This document shows, in pieces, positions 1 through 11,079 of a stretch of DNA of 64,000 nt. The notes under the pieces were generated by a model. That model was given only the letters and a program-made list of their open reading frames with translations, was not told the DNA's origin and did not search any database. Each line of letters begins with the position of its first letter. Position 1 is the first letter of the stretch. The stretch is from Drosophila pseudoobscura. Lineage: Eukaryota; Arthropoda; Insecta; Diptera; Drosophilidae. The stretch covers positions 7,626,001-7,690,000 of the forward strand of contig NC_046679.1 in NCBI RefSeq assembly GCF_009870125.1, given 5' to 3'. The position numbers and the translations under genes were made by a program.

Positions 1-32
1 AATCAGTTTCTTAATGTAATGTATTTCCCAAG

Positions 33-1656
33 GTTGGATTCAAGGGCTTTGCCATCGCACCAGAGGCCCGGGCTGCCTTTGGCGAGTTCCAGTGGGATGA
101 TGGCAAGACCTACAAGCTCCAGCACGGATCCGTGGTCATTGCAGCCATAACATCGTGCACAAACACCTCAAACCCCTCGGTGATGCTGGGAGCTGGTCTG
201 TTGGCCAAGAATGCCGTGGAGAAGGGCCTCTCCATCTTGCCCTACATCAAGACATCTCTCTCGCCGGGATCTGGCGTGGTTACCTATTACCTGAAGGAGT
301 CGGGCGTCATTCCGTATCTGGAGAAGCTCGGCTTCGACATTGTCGGCTATGGCTGCATGACCTGCATTGGTAACTCGGGACCCCTGGACGAGAATGTGAT
401 GAACACCATCGAGAAGAACAGCCTCGTCTGCGCTGGCGTCCTGTCGGGCAACCGCAACTTCGAGGGTCGCATCCATCCCAACACCAGGGCCAACTACCTG
501 GCCAGTCCCCTGCTGGTGATCGCCTACGCCATTGCTGGCCGCGTGGACATTGACTTCGAGAAGGAGCCGCTGGGCGTGGATGCCAATGGCAAGAACGTGT
601 TCCTGCGTGACATCTGGCCGACGCGTACTGAAATCCAGGAGGTCGAGAACAAGCACGTCATCCCGGCCATGTTCCAGGAGGTCTACAGTAAGTACATATT
701 ACTAATATGCAATAATTATTTACTCAATATTCAATTTACAAACTTTTGTAATCTCCAGGCAAGATTGAGCTGGGATCTCAGGACTGGCAGACCCTTCAAG
801 TGTCCGATGGCAAACTGTTCTCGTGGAGCGATGATTCCACCTACATCAAGCGGCCACCCTTCTTCGAGGGCATGACCCGCGACTTGCCCAAGCAACAGAG
901 CATCCAGAAGGCGCGCTGTCTGCTCTTCCTGGGCGACTCTGTGACCACGGATCACATCTCGCCCGCTGGCTCCATTGCCAGGAATTCGCCGGCCGCTCGA
1001 TTCCTGTCCGATCGCAGCATCACACCCCGTGACTTCAACTCGTATGGCTCGCGACGTGGCAACGATGCCATCATGTCCCGCGGAACCTTCGCCAACATTC
1101 GTCTGGTCAACAAACTGGTGACCAAGACCGGGCCACGCACCGTGCATATCCCCAGCCAGGAGGAGCTGGACATCTTCGATGCCGCCGAGCGTTATCGCGA
1201 GGAGGGCACTCCATTGGTGCTGGTCGTGGGCAAGGACTATGGCAGTGGCAGCTCTCGCGACTGGGCCGCCAAGGGTCCGTTCCTGCTGGGCGTTAAGGCC
1301 GTCATTGCGGAATCGTACGAGCGCATCCATCGCTCCAATTTGGTAGGAATGGGCATTATTCCCCTGCAGTTCTTGCCTGGCCAAAACGCCGAAACTCTGA
1401 ACTTGAATGGCCGCGAGCTCTACAACATTGCTCTGCCCGAGAGTGGCTTGAAGCCTGGTCAAAAGGTCCAAGTGGAGGTAAGTTACAACCTGTTTGACGT
1501 ACCTTTTCTATTGTTATATATTAACGTTAATATCCCTTCTCTAAGGCTGACGGCAATGTGTTTGAGACCATTCTGCGTTTCGACACTGAGGTTGACATCA
1601 CATATTATAGGAACGGCGGCATCCTCAACTACATGATCCGCAAGATGCTCTCCTAA
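33..1656 (+). CDS. Irp-1B: Iron regulatory protein / cytosolic aconitase, 3' part (last three coding exons)
   Basis: This family switches between a cytosolic 4Fe-4S aconitase (citrate/isocitrate) and an RNA-binding protein that recognises iron-responsive elements. The gene enters from the left edge, so only about 494 C-terminal residues are present. Exons read as 33-687, 759-1477 and 1546-1656, with splice sites AG at 31-32, GTAAGT at 688, AG at 757-758, GTAAGT at 1478 and AG at 1544-1545. The translation has the cluster-ligand motifs [15 protein letters not shown] and [11 protein letters not shown] (the three cluster cysteines), the swivel-domain stretch [20 protein letters not shown], and [11 protein letters not shown]-like [17 protein letters not shown]. 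It ends [14 protein letters not shown]. All cluster cysteines are kept, so aconitase activity is possible. A poly(A) signal AATAAA lies at 1781-1786. The choice of Irp-1B over Irp-1A rests on neighbours (cwo, jumu) and remembered cytology; it could be Irp-1A. Confidence 0.93.
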
Positions 1657-1780
1657 GCGTCCTCTTTTCATTTGTGTTTATTTTTTTATATTCCAATTGC
1701 ATTTTTACGCTGTAATCTGTAGTAGTCCCCTAAGTCTATAATTTGTGGTGGTCCCTGCCTGGTCAAACTAATCAGAATAT

Positions 1781-1786
1781 AATAAA
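1781..1786 (+). terminator. Poly(A) signal of the Irp-1 gene
   Basis: AATAAA lies 125 bases after the stop codon of the aconitase-like gene, on the same strand. It is the first canonical hexamer after the stop. Confidence 0.55.
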
Positions 1787-3576
1787 TTAAGCCTACATTT
1801 GGTATCCAATTAAGCTCTGGCATTGCAGATTCCGAAGAGTACCTAAAAACGTTCTTGTATGATCCAAAGAGAAAAGATATACTATTAATATATCGGATAA
1901 CGTTGCATACTTATGAAGAGCGATTCAGCAGCTTCCATTGAGTTCCCTGATAACCGTCTGCATTGTACGAAGACGGATATCATACTATGGATTTGAGTAC
2001 CCGAAACAGTTGAATCAATTTCGCTCTTATGAGATAAACAAAGCCCAGTGATGCTCGAAATGTGACAAAACTGAACTTGGTGCATCCCATAAATTGAAAC
2101 CAAAAGAGGCACACGTTTCGCACGCACCATCACAGAACCGGAAAAGGATTCACTCACTCGAATCGCCCCCGATCTAGGCTGCTTACAAAAGAGCTATCTA
2201 AAAGAAACAGCAACTGTGATATGTAAAGGATTTGTATGTTAAATCACGGCTACTATTTCCTTAGATAACTCGATATAAATTCAGGACAACGCGACAATTG
2301 TATTACTTCCGAAACGAAGCGAAAGGAAACACTTCCTTGCGGGAAGTTGAGTTCAGTTCGATCTCTCGCTACCAAGGAACACACCGTCACCACATCACCG
2401 CCACAAATCAAAGAACGTATGGCTTAGAACTAAAACCTGAGAAGTGGTCATCCAGCTCTTATAAGCACCGTGCCGTTCAATGGCCGCTGCCACCGCATCA
2501 GGTTTCCTGTGCCGGCCGATGCCGATCAGTTTTGGTTATTGCCAAAATCCGCTGAGCGCTGCAATTCATTTTCTGGCGTGCTCGACATTTTTATGCAGAA
2601 TTTATATGAATTTACGAAGTTTTCTATCTGTTTGTGCTGCACTTTGTCCAGTTTTGGACGGCGCACTGAACCCAAGCCGGGTTCTGCCCCACGAGCGGCT
2701 TCCGCAAACATGTTGACCCCCATTCGCGATGGGGTCAATGAACATTCAGTCACGTTGCCAGCTTCTAGATCATTCAAATTTTGGGTCAGTTCTGGGGTGT
2801 TCTATGATTTTAAAAAACAAAAACTTTTTGAAGGAATAGGTAATTATACTTCTACTAGCTTATTTAAGGCTATATCGACCATATTTTGACCGGGAGTACT
2901 TAAAAGTAGTTAATCTTGTAGAAAATTGATTCATAAATGGGATAAAACTATGTGGGCATGGCTAAATGTTCTATGTAGCTAGTAATACTCAACAGAATAT
3001 CAAAAAGAGGAATATGAGCGACTATCCTCTTTCGTTTTTTTGTGTGACCTATTTCGCTAAATCCTTTTTTTGTTTGAACTATTTCGCTAAAACCTTTTTT
3101 TACGCATAATGCAATAAAAGCAATTATTTAAGGTAAGCCAGTCAAATAGAAAATTGATTTACTAATTGGATAAAATTATGTGGGCATGGCTAAAAGTTGT
3201 ATCTAGCTAGTAATATTCTACGGAAGATCAAAAACGAGGAATATGTAAAATAGACCTTGAATTCGTCAGTATATTTACGGTATATTTTTTAAACGAGACG
3301 GTATGTTTCGGTATATTTCTGAGGGTCTGACGGTATATTTTATCGGTCATCACAAGTTTTTTAATTTTATTTATTAATAACAAAAGGCTGCGGAACGAGA
3401 GCATCGAATGAGATGAAATGTGCCAGAGTCGTGACTTGCTTTGTTTTGTGAGGCGTTAGGGCCTGGAGCACTCAAAGTTTTCGCAACACGGGCCTTGAAG
3501 CGGTGCCGTTTTCCGTCAGTTTTTCTAGACGGAAGGAAGAATAAATTAAGTCTGATTTTTTGAGTTTGGGGAGGCA
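1787..3576. other. Intergenic DNA between Irp-1 and DCAF15
   Basis: No coding exon is supported here; the open frames lack splice context and family resemblance. The stretch is AT-rich from about 2800. It contains a diverged direct repeat (2921-3016 and 3149-3245) and a pair of short T-rich repeats sharing TATTTCGCTAAA (about 3045-3100). A cluster of the motif CGGTATATTT (about 3275-3345) lies 230-300 bases before the DCAF15 start and may belong to its promoter. Confidence 0.6.
2921..3245. repeat. Diverged direct repeat of about 96 bp, two copies
   Basis: Copies at 2921-3016 and 3149-3245 (offset about 228) share GAAAATTGATT, then a block with ATGTGGGCATGGCTAAA, then TAGCTAGTAATA and a shared end AGGAATATG. 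They differ by scattered substitutions. They look like an old local duplication or two pieces of an unidentified interspersed repeat. No terminal inverted repeat or target-site duplication was recognised. Confidence 0.75.
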
Positions 3577-6500
3577 ATGGAGACTGATTATCAAAATTAT
3601 GTCGAGTCATTGTCCGGTGTATCTTCAGATGACGATGATATGTCCACAGTGGACAGTTCGGACGAGACTTCAGAGGAGCCGACCCCCTCGCCAGCGCTCA
3701 ACACGCGAACCCGAAACCTGGGCCAAATGCTGTACGACAGGGAGGTGAGTGCACATTGGACAAACCACCGAAATCCCACCGATTTGTCGCTAAACACACT
3801 TACATCCATATCTGCAGCGCTCTGGATTCTTCTCGGGCACATCACGTGCTGGCCAAAAGCAGCAACTTCCATATGACCGGGTGCCAAATAGATTAAAATT
3901 GTATCTCAAGGACGTAATAGCCAGCAGTGTCATGGAGGGGTAAGCAGTCCACATCATTACATGTCGCTCCGTCCCTTATGTAGCCCAATACTTTCAGACA
4001 CATATTCATGGGATTGACTGCCTGCGGCCAGTACATGCTCAGCCATCGGGTCACCTGTAACGAAGGACTTAATCACTACTCCTTCAACATGGGCTACAAG
4101 TACACGTGAGTGTCGCCTTCCAGCTGTCCAACGACGCATCCCATAAGTTGCTGAAATAAAAACCCCTCTTTTTGCAGTCTTTACTTCTGGATCTTCCAGC
4201 CGTACAAAAAGCTGCGCTACTTCTTTACGCGACGCCTCTTTGATGATCATGTGGTGGACAACATTAAGACTGTCAGCATGACTCAGTGGAAGAATGCTGG
4301 GAAGCAAATCTTGGTTGTGCATGGCGCTGCCACGGAGGAGAGCGAAGATAGCTACATCACATATGTTAAAGTTCCTAAGCTTGGTTGTTTGGAGTGCAAA
4401 AAACTTAACGATGACGGTCCATGTATGTGCAGTCAATCAATCATCACTTGAATACCGATTAGAGTGCCCCCATAATTTGTACACTTCTTCTACAGATTCC
4501 TTCTACAACGCGCACTGCCTGAATTGCCATTTGACTGTGCATACCAAGTATTCTTCGACTGAAACGGATCCCGGATTCCAGCCAAAAATCAATCTGCTTT
4601 GCCCCGAGCGCATTCTGATAATTTCCAATGGATTTATGCACATGCTCCGCATCGATGTTGACACGCCGGCCGTGTCCACTAGCAGCTACTTAACTCAGCA
4701 AAGCCTCGTCCTGCCCTATCCCCAGCAGCCACAGTCGCAGTGCTTCCTCCTGCCACGCACTTTGGGGCCCAGCGAGGAGGATCGCGCCTCCGTAGTCTTT
4801 ACAGGCTCCGGCTCGGAGGCTGAGTCGGGCAATGAGCAGAGTGTGGTGGCACGCATCATAGCCGACTTTAGTGATATCGAAACGGAGCAGACTCAGCGCA
4901 CGGGCCAGTCCAGTAATCATAATAATAATAATAACAACAACAATGAGGTGCCGGTCAACAGCATTTGCTGCTCGCCACGATCCTATGAGAAGCACGTTTT
5001 CACACCCAACTGTAGCGCTGCAATGGGGTCCAGCATGACGCTGCCGGAGACCACGTTGCCTGTAGCCAAGCAAAGCACAGTCAACGGAGAGTCGGGTCAA
5101 TCGCGCAAACGTAATCAGCGGATAGTGACCAAGTCCTATCGCAACGGCATCACCACCATAGATGTGCAGGTAATTTCTTTGCACATACTCTAATGTATTT
5201 ATTCTGACAGTGTTGTGGCTCTCCTCCATTTAGAGTACTCCTAGTTCCACTTCCATGACGGACAAATCGAACGCCTATGAGTTTTCCGAGGATAATGAGA
5301 AGTACGAGAAGATTTCCACATTTCGTAAGCGTCGACTAGCCGACAAGAAGTACGAGTTTTCCGAGGACAACGTGGAGAATATCATACCATTCACCAAAGT
5401 GCGCTCGGCTGGTCGCGCCTCGGCACCAAATTTTAGTTCCTCCGCCGGCAGCTCTACGGCCCGCAGTTTTCATCGCTTCTCGCCCACGGCGCACTTCTTT
5501 CATAACTCGCCATGCGCCTCACCGTCCTCTTCGCCACATCCGTCACAAACACCACCGCATCTGGGCTTTCGATCGCCGCCATCCAGCTCGAACCTAATGC
5601 GCTCGCCCAGCCGCGCAGCTAATTCGGCTGCGGCTGCTGTCGCAGCTCAAATCTACAACCAGAAGTCGCCGCCGCTCTCGCAGGCCACACAGCAGATGCT
5701 CAGCTACAAGCCTGTGGGACCCTTGGGGGCGCTCTCTCCGCTACAGGTGTCCATGGCCAAGCGTTTCGAGATTGGCGGCTCTATGTCGCCCAATGCAGGC
5801 CTGTCCTTTCTATCGCCCCGACGCGATGAACCCCGCATTGTGGAGATGCCTGTGCAGGGCGGAGTAATGCCAGAGAAGCCGGTATGCACCAAGAAGCTGA
5901 GACGCCGCTATGTGGAAGAGGACGATGCCACTTCAGTTATCACCAGCGAGGAGGGTAAGAAGGAATAAAGAAATGTAAACGATAAGAAAAACATTGTCTC
6001 GGTATCGTTTAGATGACTGCATATCGCCGGGATATCACACATCGCTGCCCATGGAAGTACACGGCTCGTGCTATTCGGAAATGCAAATGATTTCGCACGC
6101 CTCCTATCAGCGCCTGCGCTGCAGCAGTGTGGTAATCACCCAACACTCGTTCGATCTGGAGACCTTCACGTACTATGTGATTAGTTTGCTGTGCCAGAAG
6201 CACCACAAGATCTACAATGTGTTCTACGACTGGGCCTACGAGGTGATTAGCGTCTGCCCCCTGAGCCAGACGGTCAGCTGCCTGCTCATGGCCCAGTTCT
6301 CGGCACGAGATCAGCCCTACGCTCCGCTGACGAACTGCCTGCACTGCACCGGCCGCATAGACTGTATGTTCCACAATCGCCAGTACGAGTGTCGCATACT
6401 GTTCACCTGGAACATGGAGAGCGGCCAGTGGCAGGTCCTGGACTACGGCGAACTTCGGGAAATGCACGAGCTCTTCAATCCACTGAAGCGTCTGTGCAAG

Positions 6501-6692
6501 TCGCGCCTGACCTTTGCCCAAATGGCCAAGAAGATGGCCAAGGAGATGACGGAGAGCTTGAACAAGCTCCCCGACTATGCCTCCAATCTACGTGTGCTCA
6601 ACTCTGATATTAAGAAGTCAAAATCGTATATCTGCGATCTCGACAACATGGTGGAGTTTCACCTGAAACGCACACCCCAAGGGACGCTCTGA
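3577..6692 (+). CDS. DCAF15-family DDB1-CUL4 substrate receptor, intact copy
   Basis: The protein resembles vertebrate DCAF15, a substrate receptor of the CRL4 (CUL4-DDB1) ubiquitin ligase. Seven coding exons give a continuous frame: 3577-3744, 3818-3939, 3998-4105, 4178-4422, 4496-5169, 5234-5954 and 6013-6692 (905 aa; human DCAF15 is about 600). Family resemblance is seen in GHIFMGLTACGQYMLSH (residues about 97-113), the segment around YFWIFQPYKKLRYFF, and the C-terminal half (exon 7), which matches the DCAF15 C-terminal propeller. A probable zinc site is formed by C203, C206, C222 and C225/H226 (CLEC ... HCLNCH), where human DCAF15 also binds zinc. The middle (exons 5-6) is long and low-complexity: a poly-Asn run, then Ser/Pro/Ala-rich. 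An acidic Ser/Asp stretch opens the protein. For exon 4 the donor GTATGT at 4423 is preferred; GT at 4417 keeps the same phase. The tandem duplication starts inside exon 6. Confidence 0.87.
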
Positions 6693-7245
6693 GCAGCTCT
6701 GAGAATCTGCGGATTCACTTGCTCTCTGCCAAGATTTTTTTCGTACAACTCGCAACGGTTGCGTGCATCTAGTTCAGTTCTAAACACAACAAAAAACGTG
6801 TGCTGTATTTAGTCTTTAGTTACCTACATACCTACATATTTGTATATCTTACTTAGTGCAACGAAACGCTTTTGCAAACGGTCCTAATTTCGACTGAAGT
6901 CATTTAAGTAATCTACGATCTAGGTTCTAGTGGAATTTCGTAAGGAAAGAGGGCTTGGGCCAAGGGCTCTGGCTCAGGCTCTGCTCATCATACATTTATA
7001 CTTACAATAATTGTATACTTTTGATATTTGAGATTGCAATTCAACTATTACTTTAATATTAGTTAGTAACTCTACGAACTACGGTACTAACGATGCCAGT
7101 ACTAATTTAGTTAGCGGCCGCCCTTCTCCTCTGCAGGGTGTGCATAAAAAATATACAACTTTAATCAAAATATCTAAATATATTTCCAAAAAATACAATT
7201 TCCTGAAATGTAATACAATCTCCAATCAATGGAAGAGAGCCCCAA
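6693..7245. other. Convergent 3' ends of DCAF15 and receptor gene A
   Basis: The 553 bases between the two stop codons hold the 3' UTRs of the converging genes. The sequence is AT-rich with repeated T-runs and ACATAC steps. No canonical AATAAA was found for DCAF15; ATAAAAA-type variants near 7143 may serve. The same stretch recurs at 12171-12723 in copy 2. Confidence 0.6.
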
Positions 7246-9180
7246 TTAATTCCTTTCGCTATTACCAAACTTGTCTGAATCCGGATTCCGACTGCTGCCG
7301 GTAGAGTCCGTTGCTGTACTGTACCTGTTTTGGATGCTGAAAGAATTCAAACAATTTGTAATGCAAATTCTCTTGCTCTCTCTTATAGATCTTACCGGTA
7401 ATGGATTGACCGGAGTATGTCGCAGTTGCAGAATGTGGCCAGGAATATGATCATGCCCTGACTGCAGTTGATCAGGTCAGCGGCTGTAGTGAATTCCTCA
7501 AAAACCTTCTCCATATAACAAATAAATGCCATGATCTCCAGACACCAACTGCCGCCCATTATGATGAACAAACGCAGATACACGCGGTAGCTGAAGATAT
7601 TGAATATTGCAACCAATGAAACGATTGGTAATGGCACCGATTGGTTGCCCACTTACTTGGCTTTGTTGGTGGACTTTCGTTGACGTTCGTTTTGGTTAAG
7701 CACCTGCTGATTCTTCTTGTTCTCCACATAAATGTATCTGCTTGTCAATGCAAACATCGTCCCGTTGAGAAGTATCAACATTATGAGCGGCGAATAAAAA
7801 TAGTACATGGCCGACCATCCTTCCGCTATAAAGAAAAAAAAGCGTCATCGCTTGGTTCCAAGAACAGATACTATAGATCGACATACTATAGATCCAGCAT
7901 GTGTACTCTCCCACACCGGGTGTGCGGGGGTTCGCCGAATTGAACTTGGTGAAAAGATCAATCATTAATATCCCCACAGTGAGCACGGCAGCCGTGCTCC
8001 AAACGATGATGTTATAGTTGAGGAAGCTACTCCGGCTGTTCCTGTTAAACTCGTGAAACCGGCGCAGCGCGAATCGTCTCCACAAGTCGAAGCTTATCAC
8101 CGACAGCCAGAGAAACGTGGCCATTACAGCGAAATACCCAGCGTATCCTGGAAACGTAATCCAGTTCCGTGTAGTGCCAGTCATCAGAATTATATTCTAG
8201 GCCTTACCATTAATTTGACACAACAATGAACGAGGGCGAAATAGATCAGACATACTGATGACATTCAGCAGGAAGGTGGCTGCCAAGCAGATGAAGTACA
8301 GATTGCAGCACTTTCCATGCAACGAATGGAATCTGGGCAGCCAAAAGTACACGGCAATGGTAATTACCATGCATATTATGGAAGCCGACTTGACTAGAAA
8401 AAAAGGAATCGGCCAGATCTCTTGAACACTCTCTTGTGTGGCTCATTTTGAGAACTTACCGTAGCCCATGACCATGGAAGGCTCCACAACGCAGCTGTAG
8501 GGAGCGATGGTATAATCGTAGTATGTTATGTTCTTCGCCTTTCGCGGCTGCAGGCAATACTCCTGCTTGGAAAGGTTCTTCTTGTCGTAATGCCGCAAAA
8601 GTTTTCCATCCTAGACAGTGCATTAGTTTTATTTGTATAGAAATGGCAGAGATATACCCTAACAAACCTCGAACAGGGTCCACTGATCTTCAGAGGACGA
8701 TTCTCTGTCAAGTGCATAATGAGTCTTACATGGCAGAGGTAGGTCTTCCTGCACAAACATCTCTGTCAAAATATGTTTACTCGCTATCGATCCATCATCT
8801 TGCATTATATCCAGCGTCATGTCGTAGGATAGTGAGTTCTCTTTCTTGGAACACCCGAAACTTTTCATCCGCTTTATCATCGGACAACAGAATCGAATGC
8901 AGGTCCTCAACTTGCACACACATCCTCGGATGTGCTTGGGCACGGATATCCTATCCCCGTCGTACTGGATCACATAGTCGTAATCTCCAGTGAGTCTCGC
9001 AGGAACTGTGAGATTCTTGTATCTATAAGATCCATTTTCTGCCTTGAAGCCGCTCGTTATATTGACCGTATCGAAAAAGTCGCAATCGGGGATGTCGTTA
9101 GTCCGCACACCAATGGCCATTAGGGTGCTCAGCAGGAGCACGGTGCGGCTATATACGCGGCTATTCATTCCGAGTGGCAC
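7246..9180 (-). CDS. Methuselah-like G-protein-coupled receptor A, copy 1
   Basis: A secretin-like (class B) receptor of the insect methuselah family, on the plasma membrane; ligand unknown. Seven coding exons, read right to left: 9180-8668, 8610-8460, 8393-8208, 8147-7887, 7825-7657, 7590-7396 and 7336-7246. All junctions have GT/AG and join in frame. The protein is 521 aa from 9180, or 517 aa from the second ATG at 9168, which is the better start because it leads directly into the hydrophobic signal RTVLLLSTLMAIGV. The ectodomain has the family pattern of cysteines and aromatic residues (DCDFFDTVNIT, GDYDYVIQYDG, RGCVCKLRTCIRFCCP, and CVVEPSMVMGY before TM1). Exons 3-6 hold the seven membrane segments, including FLNYNIIVWSTAA and RVYLRLFIIMGGSWCLEI. 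The length matches D. melanogaster methuselah (about 514 aa). The closest mthl paralogue could not be assigned by eye. Confidence 0.92.
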
Positions 9181-9613
9181 TTGTAATGCTAGTTTTCCGT
9201 TATGTCGACTAGTCGGTCCAACGACTCAATCCGTAATAATCATCCGACTTGGCTCCGTTTAATGATATCACACATATACTTGCTATATTAAAATGATTCC
9301 TTGGAGTCAAGCAGTTACTTTTATCAGCAAAAGCACATGTATGGGTGCTTGGGCACATAGTATAGAGAAATATTTGATATCGGACTGTAATTTACAAGAA
9401 CATCATGGAATTAAATTTAAATCGCTCTTCGAGGAACGGCTCAAAACTGCTATGCGAAATCTCGTCGTTCTGAGACAGAACCATCGACTCTTTCTGGAGT
9501 CCGGGATATCTATGATAAACCAATGTACCCAAAATCTCAGCTTTAAAACAACTACAAAAGAAATTTTCCAAAAATTTAAAAGTTTATTCAACGTTCCCAT
9601 AACAATAGGGAAT
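9181..9613. other. Intergenic DNA between receptor genes A and B (copy 1)
   Basis: This separates the start of receptor A from the stop of receptor B, two genes in the same orientation. It should hold the promoter of A and the 3' UTR of B. Open frames here have no family resemblance. It is duplicated at 14659-15091. Confidence 0.55.
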
Positions 9614-11079
9614 TTATTTCATATCCTGCTTGAGCTGGAAGTCCTGTGTCAGACTGCATGTTGCAGACTCAACTCCACTTAACCGTCTTTCGTGGGTTCT
9701 GAAAGAAGTAGTTCAGTTTCTTTAAAAGATACATTAGTGACAGAGATAATGCACTCACCGCTCACGGATGGCCCTGATCATGTCCCTGTTGCAGAATGTG
9801 ACAAGGAATATTATGATCCCCTGGCTGCACTTAATAATATCAGCTGCTACAATCAAGGGCTTGCAGAACTTCTGAGTTTCACAAATAAATGCCACGATTT
9901 CCAGAACCCAACTGCCGCCCATTATGATGAACAAATGCAGATACACGCCGTAACTAAATAAAATATATAAAATAATGGGCCTATAAGATACATGTCTTAA
10001 AGAAACTTTTACGATTTACATTAAATGTTAAGAAACCTCATTAGATCTCATTCACTTTTGGGAAACTTGAATGGATCTGAATCTATAAATGAAATATGTA
10101 ATATACAATCATACCTAATGACAAAATATACAATTTTGGATTCACATACTTAGCTCGATTCTTCGACATTTGTTTCTGTTCGATTCCGTTTAACTTTTTT
10201 GAACTGATCTTGTCCAACAAGTAAATGTGACGGGTTGTCACAGAGAAAATTGTTAGGTTGAAGGATAACAATATCGCCAGCGGAGAATAAAAATAGAGCA
10301 TTCCCGACCAACCTTGAGCTAAAAGATATAAGAGATTTTCCATAATTCAGAGACAGAGTTTAAATCTTAAAAGACATATACCTAAGATCCAGCAGGAGAA
10401 CACGCCCACAGCAGGTACCAAGGTTAAAGTTTTGTCTAGTTTGCTGGAATATGGTACAAGTCTGTCTACCAAGAATACGATCAGAGTCAGTGCTCCAGCA
10501 ATGCTCCAGACGATGAGGTTATAGTTGAGAAAACTCCTCCTTCTGGCCTCTTGGAGCCCTTGCGACCGACGCATAACGATTCGGCTCCACGCATCGAAGC
10601 ATATGACGGAGAGCCAGAGAAACGTGGCCATCGTTGCAAAGTACCCAGCATAACCTGGGTTACAAAATGTGTTTGTTTATCGAACATGTATCAGGTGGGA
10701 TGATTGTATGATGCTACCATTAATAGAGCATGCCATTTTGCTGTCGAATACGTTGAAAATGCTGAAGACATTCAGCAGGAAGGTGGCTGTCAGGCAGATA
10801 AAGTACAGATTGCAGCACTTTCCGTGGAGGGATTGAAACTGGGGCAGCCAAAGGTACACGGCAATGGTAATGGCCATAAATATCACAGATATCGCCTTGA
10901 CTGGAAATAATATTCAGAGAAAACCATACTAAACGATCTATTCTATTTTAGTCCCTACCATAAGCCATTGTTCTGTCCGGATCTATGGAGCAGTTGTAAG
11001 GAACGATGGTGTAGTTATAGCCTATTTGTTCCCTTGACCTCCGGGGCTGCAGACAGTAGTCCTGCTTGGAAAGGTATCT
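9614..11079 (-). pseudogene. Methuselah-like receptor B, 5'-truncated by the duplication joint
   Basis: This is the 3' part of a second methuselah-family receptor. Remaining exons are 11079-10959 (partial exon 2), 10900-10718, 10654-10382, 10318-10150, 9953-9759 and 9698-9614, all with good splice sites and an open frame to the stop. The whole of exon 1 (start, signal peptide, most of the cysteine-rich ectodomain) and about 30 bases of exon 2 are missing. In their place, facing the other way, comes DCAF15 exon 6. All seven membrane segments (for example YLHLFIIMGGSWVLEIVAF) remain, but no signal peptide or receptor promoter does. Where complete, the sequence equals the copy at 15092-17284. 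The damage is a clean breakpoint and the remainder carries no stops, so truncation looks recent. It is probably non-functional. Confidence 0.9.

Larger units (their letters stand above)
5602..11079. repeat. Tandem duplication unit, copy 1 (5,478 bp)
   Basis: This segment recurs at 11080-16557. Every stretch I compared, coding, intronic and intergenic, is identical at a constant offset of 5478. The left limit lies in DCAF15 exon 6, where GCTCGCCCAG at 5601 becomes TCTCGCCCAG at 11079. The right limit lies in exon 2 of receptor gene B, where GGTATCTCTTG (16551) is cut to GGTATCTCT (11073). The dinucleotide CT is shared by both ends (5602-5603, 11080-11081, 16558-16559), so the exact joint can slide by two bases. 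Confidence 0.97.

Noticed and set aside
168-656. 162-codon minus-strand frame
   Set aside because: Antisense of the aconitase-like exon.
2298-2889. Overlapping open frames of 78-139 codons
   Set aside because: No splice context, no homology, mixed composition; treated as intergenic.
4417-4422. GT at 4417 as the exon 4 donor of DCAF15
   Set aside because: GTATGT six bases later is a much better donor and keeps the same phase.
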